DNA from: Baylisascaris procyonis
Taxonomy: Eukaryota > Nematoda > Chromadorea > Rhabditida > Ascarididae
Direction of reading: 5' to 3'
DNA: 64,000 bases
Assembly: GCA_037389465.1 (NCBI GenBank)
Contig: JAZARR010000221.1
Location: forward strand, 288,501-352,500
The notes beneath the pieces were generated by a model. That model did not search any database. It was not told where the DNA came from and worked only from the letters and a program-made list of their open reading frames with translations. Below are positions 1-12,000 of the stretch, piece by piece; positions within the stretch are counted from its first letter, which is position 1, and each line of letters opens with the position of its first letter. Both the position numbers and the translations under genes were made by a program.

Positions 1-298
1 ATTATACAGTGATCTCATTCAGCATGGAATATAGGTGAGTTGAAAATGCCCTTAGTTTCTATCACCTATCACCGATTTTATTCGCAAAAAAAAAAAATAG
101 GAAGAAGTGACTTCGAAAAAATTTAACAACCAAAGGGCTGAAACCTCTTACATATTCTACAAAATCGGTTTTAGCGGAACGTTTTTCCAAAGGCATCGGA
201 CGAACAGTGGAAGGCATTCAAAATTATCGTAGAAAACTTATCGAGTAAAGAGTAATAAACTGTGCATAGGCAATAACTAGCAAGTTTGTAAGACTCAC

Positions 299-433
299 TT
301 CCTCTTTTGCATCATGCTCATATCGCGGATTTACCACATGCACTGTACCACCGATAAAAAGACCATTCGAAGAAAACGAATGCAGTCTGAAAACGTTTTG
401 CATTGCATACTTGCTATTTGATGACATAAACGA
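299..433 (-). CDS. Internal exon with probable CBM21 start, PPP1R3-like gene
   Basis: This exon encodes 45 residues in phase 0, bounded by a CCCCCCTCAG acceptor and a GTGAGT donor directly after GAG GAA. The peptide contains YAMQNV, then GGTVHVVNPRYEH, which fits the start of the CBM21 carbohydrate-binding fold (LEN..., GTV.V.N..YE) of glycogen-targeting PP1 subunits. The next CBM21 strands should lie on a following exon; I could not find a valid one before the left edge. This exon follows the RVxF exon at 918-1160 in the order the family requires, but the phases do not match directly (2 against 0), so an exon between them is missing from this model or one boundary is wrong. The family call is inference from a short motif. 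Confidence 0.42.
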
Positions 434-917
434 CTGAGGGGGGAATTCAGAACTTCAACAAAACGAAACTGAAAGGGGGTAGCTAAATAAGAATTAATCT
501 CTTGGATAGAAATTAAAATAGCACAGTTGATCAGCTCCGTGTATATTTAAAATATGACGTCGATATATGAATATTCTAAGCGAAGTTTTTATGCGGCAGG
601 CTTCAAGACAATGTAATAACTGAGAAAAAACAATTATTAATGAACTTTTTTGTTATCAATGGGAGCACCTTCAACAACAACTGCTTAATGAAAACATTTC
701 CAGAGAAGACCTAAGTAAAGTTTTTCATAGAAAAAACCGAGGAAAGAAAAAAGAAAAGTGAGTTGACATATAAGGAATATGATGAACAGTCAAAGAGTGT
801 TAGAAGAGCAAAAAAAAAGAAATTCTTTTGTAATCACCCAATCATGAAGCTGCAACGTTTGATAAGTAGACTAATAAGTTAAGCTGCATCCGAAAATGAT
901 ATATCTCGCTCTCTCAC

Positions 918-1160
918 CTAACTCTGATATCCTGACCGTTGCTATCGTGTTCGTCGGATGTGCTCGGCTGTTCGTTACGTTGACAAACACTACCCGCACT
1001 GAGGTGACGCACTCTTGTTAGTGATGCACCGTCCCAATCGGCAAAACGTACCGATTTGCCCGACGAACGACATCCGGCACGCTTCAACGAGCTCTGTAGA
1101 CTGTGTGAACGTTGCATTAGAAGCCTGAAGGCAAATCGCTTATGTATTTCTGCGCATCGA
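918..1160 (-). CDS. Exon with PP1-docking RVxF motif, PPP1R3-like gene
   Basis: The exon is 243 nt, bounded by a TTGTTTTCCAG acceptor and an AG|GTGAGA donor, open throughout, with phase 2 at both ends. It encodes a basic stretch followed by GKSVRFADWDGASLTRVRH. In PPP1R3 glycogen-targeting subunits the RVxF site (here VRF) is followed by AD.xG..L..VR, which this matches closely. Such proteins hold the phosphatase PP1 on glycogen, where it acts on glycogen synthase and phosphorylase. The tail is hydrophilic (EQPSTSDEHDSNGQD), as usual between docking site and CBM21. The upstream exon supplying the first two bases of the opening codon was not found; an internal Met (MQRSHS) could serve as start if the acceptor receives a spliced leader. 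Confidence 0.55.
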
Positions 1161-1204
1161 CTGGAAAACAATGTTGAAAACAATATTACGTCGTTGAAAA
1201 ACAA

Positions 1205-4200
1205 TGAAAAAACTTCGATATTATGCTGTTAGTCAGAGCTAGTTATAGCACTTCAAACCTTAAAAAATCGAGGCCTACGAGGAAGATTCACTCGTCTTGA
1301 AAATCTGGATGCTCCAGTATCTCGAGAACATTGAACAAAATTTCTTCACACGCCAGAACTAGTCACAGATGGAAAACAAGGCATGAATAGACATAGACCG
1401 GAGCATCCCATCCCAGCGAGTGAAAGGAAGCCGATTGGTTCGAACAGAAGCAAAAATTTCTTCACACTAATGAACTCAGCGTTCAAGTGATCAAATGTAA
1501 AAAATTGTGATGATATCACCGCTTTCAAGTTCTTCTAGAGCCGATATGGGAACATATTCAGAGGTTCCTTGCCATTCTTCTAAAGCCGGTATGGAAACTG
1601 TCAGCTATTCGGAAGTGACACAATGAAAAGAACATTCATAATTGTAGCTAAATAATTTGTCTCGAACTTGAAGAGTACATACTTTTTAATATTAGTTCTG
1701 GAAATAACGGTGCTGCCAGAACGGCAACCCAATCCCACTTCCTGCTCTCTCTCGCCACCACTTCTTTCATTGGAAAGCAATCAGTTTTCGATAGTACGAA
1801 CTCAACGGAAACAACAACACACTTTACAGTATAATGTAATACATAAATAACACGCTGCGGATTTATTCACGTAAACGTATTCATTTGCACTTGCTAAAAG
1901 CTGTATAAGCATAATAACCGTTAAAATCATCTGTGCCTGACAAATAAACCTTTCAGCACGCATCACCTATGAACTGTTATTGCTTGCGATTATTTTATTG
2001 AATGAAATGAATTCGAATGATTTTCAATTATCTATTCGTTCATTAATGAGAGAGCATGATTTTCGACTATGAAGAAAGAGAGCACATCAATGAGAAATGA
2101 GAAAAGGCACTTGATGATCGAATGTGATCGAATATCGGAAGAGAAATGTGACGAATCGTTGCAAATTGAATTCGATGGTCGAACAAAGTAATTAAAGCCT
2201 TTTATAACACAAATTCTATAAAATATATACTTATGAATTAATAAAAGAAGTATTTTTGAATATTATTCACATTCGTTATTCGGCAAATATCATTTACAAA
2301 GGTCACATTCGGCAGAAACAAATGTTGAAGACCGTACTACGACTCATCTCAATTGTGGATACTCGTAAACGACTTGTTGTAATGTAATTCGAACAACTAG
2401 TGAGTCATTTGTTAAGGAAACGACGTCATATTGTTTTGTTTTTGTTTTTTTTTGACAACCGTTTTTTCTACTACCGGCGTCATTCGAATCATTTGGCGAT
2501 GACAACAAAACATTACCAAATATTTCAACGACCCATTCTGCCAAGATTTCTTCGGCTACTGTTCAGTAAAGTGCGTGGACATTTGCGTCGTAAGACATAT
2601 TTGCCACAAAGCTTCTGGAATCGCTGACAATGGGAATTGTTTTAATTTGAAATGCTGAAGATGGAAGAGGAGGAGGGAAGCTAGGGCGAGCATGGGAAGA
2701 CATAAGTATAAGCACATTTCCTGGTGAGCACTAATGGAAAATATATGTTTAGGTTTCTTTTCTTACTCTCACTATTTCTGCACACACGTGGGAATTAGAA
2801 AATGATGCTACTACCACCAAGTGCAGTAAACGTCCTAGGACAACAGGTACCACGGATAATCCAAAGACTTTTGTATGCTCGTCATTAAGGGAGGTTGGTT
2901 GTCAACGCGTGAATCGTTGTTTCCACGTTCTGTAAACAACAGATGTCATAAAACTTTGACCGGAGTTCCCTGTTTAGTGTGTGCCACGCGAGAAGGGGAA
3001 GGTGGTAATAACGCCGAACGACTTATAGTAGAAAGGAAATGAACGCTAACTTGGAAATTTATGAAATGCGCAACTTCCGCTTATTATTTCATAGTTTTGT
3101 TTCCTTCTATTTTTAACACAATCCACTTTGATTTTTCATAATCTTAAGTAGTATAGCAATATTCGGTCACCTTGTATACACGTATACGGACAGTGTGAAC
3201 ACATGAGGAAAACGAACCTTCGGCACTTTTTCATACGGGACTCAGAAACAATCGCAATGAACGAGGACAGAGAATAAATTGAGTAGTTTTGATGTCTGGA
3301 AAGATCAAGCAGCTATGATTTCTTCGATCGGAAGGCGATGAAGTGTATTCTTGCATAATCATAAAGAATCGACATAAACGGTATACCTTTGTGCAATATA
3401 AGAGAAAAAAGTGAAGAAAAAAGTAAAAGAAAATATCGGATATTACAAGAGAATAAATGAGACTAAAAACGTATGAAAATTTGTTTTCCTAGCGATATAT
3501 ATAACGCGACATGCCAACAACAAAAACATTAATAAACCGTCGTCTACAGTACAGTATTCGATGATCATTGTTCAGGACACTATTCGGCGATCGTGTCTAA
3601 TCAATATTCTCGAATCAGGGAGAAATGTGCATTAGTAAAATGCATTTGCGGAATGCGATAGCCATTATGTGAGCGAAACATTTGCAAAGCGATGCACTAA
3701 TTTTTACTCTCAATATCGAACAACTGCATGAATATCGATGACATATTAACTCGATGCCTCGATATTTACGGAGTGTTGTTCGTTGTATCGATTTTGTGGA
3801 TTGCCAAGTAACGGTAAATTCCAACTGATTTGTAAGATTGCAGCCGGCAAGTAACTGCAATATGAAACGTTGAGATGAGACCAATTATAGTGCATCGACA
3901 CAAAACTGCTTGTACGACTTGAACTTACGAATACCATAATTAATAAAATACTACAGCAGACAAAATGAAATCCACGAGTTTGTATGAATGCAAGCGAATA
4001 AGAAAATGTGGGAATGCAGGGCAAAGAAACCGGCATGATTTGTGCATTTTGTGACGCGCCTTGTGAATTAGTCGGTTGTACCCACGTTTGAAAAATAAAG
4101 AAATAACAACGCTCCGCATATTGCCTCATATGCAAATGACCGCTCATTATTGTAAACAAAATTTGAAGCTAGGGTGCGACATCCGCATAACGCATTTTCG

Positions 4201-6135
4201 TGGAACACTGCAAGCAGAACATAAAACAATAAAATGGAGCCTGAGTCTACGTCAACAATTGCGAGCGAAATTCCCCCTCCCTCCCCTTTCTCTCCTCCTC
4301 GACCAGCTGGAGACAAGGACTAAGTTGCCAATTTTATGGCACCTTTACACTGAATTAACTCATATTTGAAATGAGAATAGCGGCAGAGAGATCACTCCAC
4401 CCACTTCACGTGCATATCTCATCCTTATAGCTTCCGCCATTCGCAAACTCACATTACAACACAAAAGGCGGACAAACACAAACATTCGCATGCACTGTGC
4501 AGATATAAGTTTACTTTATTTGATCAGTATTTCTGCAAAATGCAAAATGTACGTAAAAATATCGAAACATATGTTTGCATCTCATTACTGCAGAAGTTAG
4601 CGGCAAATTACATCTGCAAGCAATAACAACAAGACTTTATGTGCAAACTATAAGCGCTCACATCATGAAGAGCAGGAATAGAAAGAAACAAATTGATAGG
4701 AACAGAAAGGAACAAAGGATTAGAAACATCCTTCAGCATAGTCATCAAAAAAGAGAAAGAAAGAGAAGAAAACGAAGCAATTGTGCAATAAATCATGGGA
4801 ATAACGGAACAATGATTGGTGCGATATGGAGTAGGATAAGGAGAGGGAGGTGTCTGCGTAAAGTGGATGAGAGCTGATGCTTCAACGACGTTTGACGATA
4901 GTGCATTCCATGGATTTACAACATGATGCACTTGAAAGTGCAACATTTTATTGATACATAAAAATAAAGGGGAATCAGTGAGTGAGATACCTGTTATCAA
5001 ATAAGACTACGATATCGAAAAATATGTTCACCTCTATATTTGGTAGCAATTTTATAAACGAACTTCAAATCGAACTGTAAGAAAAACAACTCGAATGTAG
5101 CACGATTAAATTTTGCTAATCATGATTAAATAATTTTGCCTGTAAACAATAATTTTAAGCATATTTATAAAGATGGGTAGAATATTCAGAACATGCATAC
5201 TTATGTAATTTGTGAAAAAATTTTTGAAAAATATGTGTTCATTAATTGTACGAATCTGGTGAGGAAACTAAACCGTATACGCACACCTTTTCCTAAGGTA
5301 AAGAAACTTGCCGCTGATTCTCTTTGTTGCGAACAGGGAACAGATAACTTCTGACGATCAATTGCAGCAAATATTTCAAAAGCAAGGAGCCATTTCAATA
5401 TCTCATTTCTTCATTAAAGTTGGTCAGTAAGTTTATTGCGTGATGATCTCATCTGAAGCAAATGGATTAATAAGGATGAAATTCAAAACAACAGAAGCGA
5501 GAATCAATTCAACATAATGGTCGACCTTCTTGTTAGCCTGCAGATGGCATTCGTCAAGGAAAGTTTTTGAACGAGAGTAAGAGTACATAGGGCTCTGGGA
5601 ATACTGTCGGTAGCTAAATATCGCATAGAAAAATGAAGCAAAATATCCTAGTCAAAGTTTTTCTCTCATTCTATTCGAAAATCGCGTTTCTATACCACAG
5701 TATACGAATACGTGAAAGGCCATCATTCCATCATCATCAGTGAACAAACAGAATATGATGAAAATAATGCCTACTGGCATTTGGAAGTTCTATACCAAAA
5801 GCAGCAGACATTCGATCAAAAATCTATTCCAGATATTTTTAAACATAAAAAGAAATCAATGTTTCCACTCGAGAGCTTATTCTTGAAATTAGTAGAAAAT
5901 CTTAAGAACTGAAAACAAAAACTACCGCCAACTCAGTTTTTTGCATCTAAACAGTGGACAAAGATATGAATTATTGAAATATTTGCACACAAACTGTGAA
6001 TAAAAATTAGTGAATGAGTACCATGAAAGCTTTCAAGACTGTAGCATAAAATGAGAGTGCCAGTGAATTTCACCTCACAGAATCGTTGATCACAAGCTGT
6101 GGTGCATTTTGCCTGGCTTATGTATTGCGGTAACC
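1205..6135. other. AT-rich stretch without a supported gene
   Basis: I see no recognisable domain here. A minus-strand reading frame at 3746-4159 ends its hydrophobic part at a good GTAAGTTC donor near 3929, and could be an exon of a membrane protein, but a clear acceptor and homology are missing. The basic frame at 4575-4877 is simple purine-rich sequence. N-terminal exons of the PPP1R3-like gene at the left edge, if present, should lie here on the minus strand. Confidence 0.5.
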
Positions 6136-6313
6136 ACGATTTCGTGCAAACGAGCACCCGAGTAGATAAATGCACCTCTGGTTTTTGATACAGAAGGAAA
6201 TGCCCGCATAATGAATCCCTAAACTTTATCCCATAACAGTGAGGAGAACGGATGCATGGAAGAATGTCCGTTACTAAGTGAGCCACTGGCAAAATCCGGC
6301 ATTCATTTCAATT
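6136..6313 (-). repeat. Left arm of fold-back element (178 bp)
   Basis: The reverse complement of this segment matches 8906-9083 over its whole 178 bp with about 14 mismatches counted by eye (about 92%) and no gaps. The inner end is AATTGAAATGAATGCCG and the outer end is GCACGAAAYCGT. Once the LINE insertion between the arms is removed, the arms flank only about 117 bp, giving a 473-bp fold-back or long-TIR element. I see no target-site duplication just outside the arms and no transposase, so the superfamily is unknown. Confidence 0.85.
6302..6313 (+). repeat. Target-site duplication, left copy
   Basis: TTCATTTCAATT is repeated directly at 8777-8788. The two copies bracket the RTE-type insertion exactly: this one abuts the ATTT tail, the other abuts the inverted 5' segment. 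It also forms the inner end of the left fold-back arm. Confidence 0.8.
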
Positions 6314-6329
6314 TATTTATTTATTTATT

Positions 6330-6749
6330 TCAATCAACATAGCATTCATTACGAATGAAGGTCTCTTCATATCGCTTCCACTTGTCCCGAATCAATGCTT
6401 CTCTGTTCCAGTTGGTTCCCGCGGTCTTTTTTAAAGAATCGCTCCACCTCATTGCAGGTCGGCCTCTATTTCTTTTGCCAATCCATGGTGTCCATTCTGT
6501 TATTCGCTTCACCCAGTCGTCATTTTTCAGTGCGGATATCTTCGCCGCCCATCTAAATTTCCTCATTCCAGCCTCGGTCACCCAATCCTTTACCTTTGTT
6601 ACACCTCGAAGCCATTCGTTGGTTTTCTTCTCCACCAATTTGATTCCCGTTATGATTCTTTCCATTCTTCTTTCTGCCACCGCTAGTAGCTTGCGCACTT
6701 TTTTAGTTGTTACCCATGTTTCAGAACCGTAGAGAACTGTTGGCGTCAC
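6330..6749 (-). pseudogene. C-terminal part of RTE-type reverse transcriptase ORF
   Basis: This 139-codon open frame begins TPTVLYGSETWVTTKK, the usual block just after the reverse-transcriptase thumb in RTE and related LINE proteins. It continues through RRMERIITGIKL, RKFRWAAKI and RGRPAMRWSDSLK to a stop 16 bp before the ATTT tail. It supplies what is missing from the inverted segment, which ends at SLKRKLFEL, so the two pieces are complementary halves of one ORF. It has no internal stop, but it lacks the catalytic domains and is not a functional gene alone. Confidence 0.85.
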
Positions 6750-6750
6750 G

Positions 6751-8776
6751 CTTTATATGCACCTCACGGAGGTCAAACTGATGAAGAATACACCCAAATT
6801 TTGGATGACCTGACCGCGGTAGTTAATGGAGATCGATCTACATTCACCGTTATAATGGACGATTTTAACGCTATAGTTGGAACACGAACACCGGGAGAGC
6901 AGTCATTCGGAAATTTTGGACTGGGAGCGCGGAATCCACGCGGGCAACTACTAGTTGATTTTTGCGAAAACAACGGGATGAAAGTTATCAACACGTTTTT
7001 TAAAAAAAGACGTGGCAAAAAATAGAGCAAAAACGAAATAGACTATATCTTGGTGAACAAGACAATAATCGTCAAAGACACCGAAGTATTGAGCCACTTC
7101 CAGACAGGCAGCGACCACCGCCTAGTTAGAGCAAAACTTAAGCTAAAGGATAAACGCTTATGGGCCAGACGACAAAAGAAGAAAAGCACTGAAAGATTAT
7201 TCGACGCAAGTTTATATAGATACGCATTGCAACAGTCCAATTCAACAGATAGCGAGCCGACCTATGCAAATATTATTACAGAAATCAGCCAAGCGGCGGA
7301 AATGGCTACGACGACAAGGCAAAAAACATCGCCTCTTACGGAAGAAATAAAAGTACTGCTTGAAAAAAGAAGAAAGATGAACGAGATGCTAATTTTCGGA
7401 CTAATCTGGAACTCTGCGAACTTAATAAGCTAATCAAAAAGAAGATATGCGAAAACCGTTATCAGAAATATCTGAATATAATGAAGCAAGCCGCTGCTAG
7501 CGGTAAATTAAAGAGGGCAAGAAGTTCGCTAGTTGAGAACGAGAAAAGAATAATTGAGCTGAGGAAAAGTGACGGATCACTCACGACAGAAACGCAAGAA
7601 ATTGATAAAATCATTCAGGAATTCTATATGAAACTGTATGGAGGAGAGACCGATTGCACGTTTGTTGCAAAGGAATAGCGATGAACCGTTCCTAAGAATC
7701 ATCGACTCAGAAATAAGAAACGCGATCAAAAGCGTGAAAAACGGGAAGGCGCCAGGTATCGATGGATTAACTGGCGAAATGCTGAAACTCGGGAAGGAAC
7801 TATTAATAACACCGCTGAAAAGTCTCTTCAACAACATGATCGAACATCAACAAATCCCTGAAGATTTTGCCTCCTCAAAAACAATTCTGTTGCCGAAGAA
7901 AGGCAATCTAAATGATATCAGAAACTATCGCCCTATATCACTCCTACCAACAATCTCAAAGTGTTTCTGGAAAGTTTTATGCAAAAGATTGCAGCAACAA
8001 ATTGAAGAGAAGCAAGATGTCGAGCAAGCAGGCTTCAGGCCGGGCAAGTCAACAGTCGACCAAATCCATGTGCTCATCATGCTTATCCAGAAAACCAAAG
8101 AGCACAACTTGCCCCTTTACTTGCTGTTTGTAGACTACGAAAAGGCCTTCGATTCTGTCGAACACGCCGCCCTGTGGAAGTCTTTGGAAAATGCCTCGAT
8201 ACACCCTTCAATAATTTCCATCCTTCAAGAAATCCAACGTAAATCGACAACTACAATTTTCGTGCATGAAAGGCAAATACCAATACAGGTAAAGAGATGA
8301 GCACGGCAGGGAGACTGCGTATCTCCGCTGCTGTTCAACGTAGCTCTACAGCTCGTGTTCGACGAGCTAGACTGGCAAAACAAGGGCGTGAACGTAGACG
8401 GGAAAAGAATTTAGCACTTGAGGTTCGCAGACGACGTAGTCTTCATATCTCACAACTTCAACCAATTAAAGAAAATGGTCAGAGAACTCGAGGTGGGAAG
8501 TGCAGCAGTTGGCTTACGATTAAACACCTCCAAAACGAAGCTGATGAGCAACAGAGAGCTGAAGTCGACAATCGTTGTAAGAGGAGAGAAGATTGAAAGT
8601 GTAAATGAATTCATTTACTTGGGCAGATGTGTAAAAATGAGCGGAGGGACGGAAGCAGATGTACGACGCAGGATCAAACAAGGCTGGAAAGCATTTTTTA
8701 AGAATAAAGACTTCTATCGTGAGAAAAAAGTACCGATGAGTCTCAAGAGGAAACTGTTCGAATTGTTGAACAAAAG
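6751..8776 (+). pseudogene. Broken endonuclease and reverse transcriptase of the RTE-type LINE
   Basis: The APE-type endonuclease begins within the domain at LYAPHGGQTDEEY. It keeps VIMDDFNAIVG (first Asp where Gly is usual), IDYILVN and the catalytic SDHRLV. The linker leads to the reverse transcriptase: GKAPGIDGLTGEMLK, NYRPISLLPTISK, EQAGFRPGKSTVDQ, YLLFVDYEKAFDSVE, QGDCVSPLLFN and LRFADDVVF with the FADD active site. It ends at KVPMSLKRKLFEL. Damage visible: stop TAG near 7023 between KK and SKNEIDY; frame changes near 7390, 7675 and 8300; and a stop before HLRFADD near 8412. The left end is the inversion junction with the 3' segment. Confidence 0.88.
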
Positions 8777-8788
8777 TTCATTTCAATT
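8777..8788 (+). repeat. Target-site duplication, right copy
   Basis: Second direct copy of TTCATTTCAATT, matching 6302-6313 perfectly. It follows the inverted LINE segment and leads into the loop of the fold-back element. Confidence 0.8.
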
Positions 8789-8905
8789 GTTGCACAAAAT
8801 TCGACATTTGATTTGATTATGTTAGTAAAAAACTGATGTTGGATGATCATAGTTATATATTATTGAGGTATCAACATCAACCGTTCATAATTTTCTGGGT
8901 TGTAG

Positions 8906-9083
8906 AATTGAAATGAATGCCGAGTTCTGTGAGTGGCTCACTTAGTAACGGACATTTTTCCATGCATCCGTTGTTCTCACTGTTATGGGAAAAAGTTAAG
9001 GGATTTATTATGCGGGCATTTCCTTCTATATCAAAAACCAGAGATGCATTTATCTACTCGGGTGCTCGTTTGCACGAAACCGT
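8906..9083 (+). repeat. Right arm of fold-back element (178 bp)
   Basis: Inverted copy of 6136-6313. The loop left after removing the LINE is 8789-8905 and has no coding signal. An open frame through this arm is an accident; the same frame is broken in the other arm. Confidence 0.85.
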
Positions 9084-12000
9084 AGCACAGGAGTTCACAT
9101 AGCCAAGCAAAAAACACCACAGCGTTTGATCAATAACATGTGAAAAAAGAAACGAAACAAAAATAACCAAATATGCTACAGAAAATAAAACTAATTGTGA
9201 AAATGGAAAAGAGCACCTCCACCTCGGAGATATGCGCTTTTTGCAACTAAGCAGCCAAACTGAATGACTGAACCAATTTATTGAAGAGAAATAGCGGAAC
9301 AACATTTACTAAAGTGTTCCCTAAGTAAGCAACCGGTTTCACTAGAAAGCTTCCTTTTCTGATGGTACAACCAAGTGCACAAAAATTTGCGCATGGCAAT
9401 TTCGCAACTCACTCAGCACGTAATCGGGAAAATATTGCTCTAGAAAATGACTATAAGATTCACGTTGCACGCATCAAGGTCCATTTCCATCAGTGTTCAA
9501 GCCTACAAAATACAAACAACGAGTAATATAAACAAACGTACAGAGATATAGATAGATATTCTTGTGCGCAGAAACGATGTCGAAATGAGCATTCGGAAGC
9601 ATTTGCTTGCATATATCTTTGATGCATTTTACAAAAAATTGTAAAACGTATAAAACAACTAAGAATGCATTGCAAAATATTTGAATTGCGCCCTAAACGA
9701 ATTCTTTCAAAGTAATTTTCAGTTTCATCCACAATAGTGAACAAAAAACCGAAACTGCAAAAAATATATGTAGCGATTGCTTTTGTAGCTATGTAAGCCT
9801 TAATTAGACTGCTGCATAAATAATCCAGATAACTTTTTTACCCACCTAGAAAGCTCAAACATTTCATCAACTACATATTGGTCTAGAATAGACGAAATTT
9901 ACTGATGACGGAAGAGATGTAAAAAATCTGGTTGATCAACGCAAGTTTCTATGATTCGCTGCTAACCTCTAAGCAAGCCTTATCATAAAGGTAGGGAAGA
10001 ACTGAAAATGACAAAAAGTCATTGAAAATCATATACTCATTTGGCTATTTCGCTGACCTAAAGTATATCCCTTGAGTTCAACTCTTGCCACAAGTAAAAA
10101 AAAATGCATGTGAAACGCCAGATTGATCCTTTCGCAGGGAAAGTTTTAAGCGATGTGAATCTGCCGATCCCTTCATCGGCAAGGGAAGCTAAGTGGGAAA
10201 GGCGTTCCTCATCCTCTTCTCTTTTCCTTTTCACACCATCTCCCACGATATGCCTGCGCTGCCCGCACCCTAGTTTTGTTGGACTCTCATCAACGCAATA
10301 CTTCTTAAGTATGGCACGGATTATACAAGTACATAGACAACGTAAATGCCGATTGAAAGAATGAACGATCCGCTTTTGTGCTAGCCCTCTCTGCTGCATT
10401 AATGAATTCATTTAGCAGATGCAGTTCGCTCGAATGCCTTTTTAATTTTCAAGCAAATTGTCCGCTTGAAGCTGTGTTTGCGGAATCGCCTCTTCACTGA
10501 TATCGAAAATAATGTGCAGGGTACACATAAGAGCGATAAGGGTATTTGACGAACTGCGCGATATCTTCACCAGGGGAACCCACACTTAGGAACGGCGACT
10601 AGACCAATAGGTAACGAAAGTGAAGAAAGACGAGTTTAGAACAACGACGCTTCACCCATTTTGTCCAAGTCTTACAGATCGTTAATAAGGAGGAGGATAT
10701 GTGCAAACAACGATTAACACCAAGTCAACCCAGTCGCCAAATCGACTCAACTAAACATTTTGCAACGATCGCTTTGTATTTATCATAATTTTGAAGAACT
10801 CATCCCGTGTCCTTGAATTGCCAAACACTTCTTCGAGTTTATGATCTCAAACAAAGAATGCCTCTAGTTGTGGCAGCTTTCGAGCAGGATGCCCTCTCAA
10901 GCAGAATGTCACTTCAGTCCAATTAGGATCAACAAAATTGTTTGCTTGACAAGCCATAACTGCGAATATCTCTCCAGAACAACAATCCGGGCAAAGTGAT
11001 AAGATAGAAGCGCTGATGGACTGATGGCCAGGTGGGACAAACTGGGTATTGTGTCGGACCAACTTTTTATAATATCACGTTTTCCAATTCATTTGCTCAT
11101 ATCATGGCAATTTTACGACTCGAGACTGCAGAGTGCTCGGTGAACAGAGCAAAGATCATGAGTATGAGATCAAAGATCTGGTAGCATGAGAGTGCACGCA
11201 GAAGTGCATCTCATTCAAAGATATACACTGATTACACGTTGTCCGAGCAATGTTCCACATTACTCTTGAACCAAAAATCTTTCACTGTTACGTCGAAATC
11301 ACGCACAAGGCAGCGCACTTGTACGTGCGTACAGTCGGTTTGAAAATATATAAAACAATGCTGATGAAAATTTGCCAAACTCTTTTAATGTTCACGTTAG
11401 CTCGGATTGCTTATGACGTCTCTTGTGTACCCATATCAAACAAAGTAGGAAACTTCTTGTTTCATCGTCAGATGAATGTCGAATGAGGGCATTTCAAGTT
11501 TTCGAGGAGTCAAGGCAATGAATATAACTTCATAGCAAGCGAATGAATTAATAAACAATTAATGTTGGCTGTATTGCTCGAATAACATTTCAGCCATTAA
11601 AAAAGATAGCTTAAGCACAATAAATATTAACGCTAGATTTCAGAAAGAGAATAATGGTGGAAAAGGCAGATTTTTCAACTTCCTATTGGCAAATATTTTC
11701 ACTGCCAACACTGCCACCAACAATATGAATTATTTGGTGGAAATTTGGTAGATGAATTCAATGAAAAATCTTAAAAGGGAACCGACGGAGAAACAAAGAA
11801 AAAATTAGCACTACAGAGAAAATTATGTCTAAATTGTGTCTAAACAAGATTCAAAAGTTCCGCAAAATCAGGTCAAAGCTGAAAAAGGCCGAGAATTGGA
11901 CGCAGTAACGAAACGAATAAAGATTTTTATAGGAGATTACCGATAGTAGGCATTTGTAAAAGGTATTATACACCATAAAGAAATACAAAAATATGTTCTC

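Larger units (their letters stand above)
6314..8776 (-). mobile_element. RTE-type LINE insertion with 5' inversion
   Basis: Read on the minus strand, the element shows an inverted 5' segment (endonuclease and reverse transcriptase, coding on the plus strand at 6751-8776), then the ORF 3' end in sense orientation (6749-6330), then an (AAAT)n tail (6329-6314). Both ends meet copies of TTCATTTCAATT. This order is the signature of twin-primed LINE integration. The copy is dead: the endonuclease is 5'-truncated, and there are in-frame stops near 7023 and several frameshifts. Two shorter relatives of its 3' end occur at 29428-29540 and 59198-59252, so the family is repeated in this genome. RTE-clade membership is judged from the domain layout and the C-terminal region, not from a phylogeny. 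Confidence 0.85.

Noticed and set aside
160..245. Possible next CBM21 exon (SSDAFGKTFR-like reading)
   Set aside because: No AG acceptor precedes it in the required phase, and the frame stops right after the motif.
4575..5000. Overlapping basic and hydrophobic frames on the two strands
   Set aside because: Low-complexity purine run; neither frame has splice or domain support.
5933..6292. 119-codon minus frame
   Set aside because: It lies largely over a fold-back arm and is not open in the homologous right arm.
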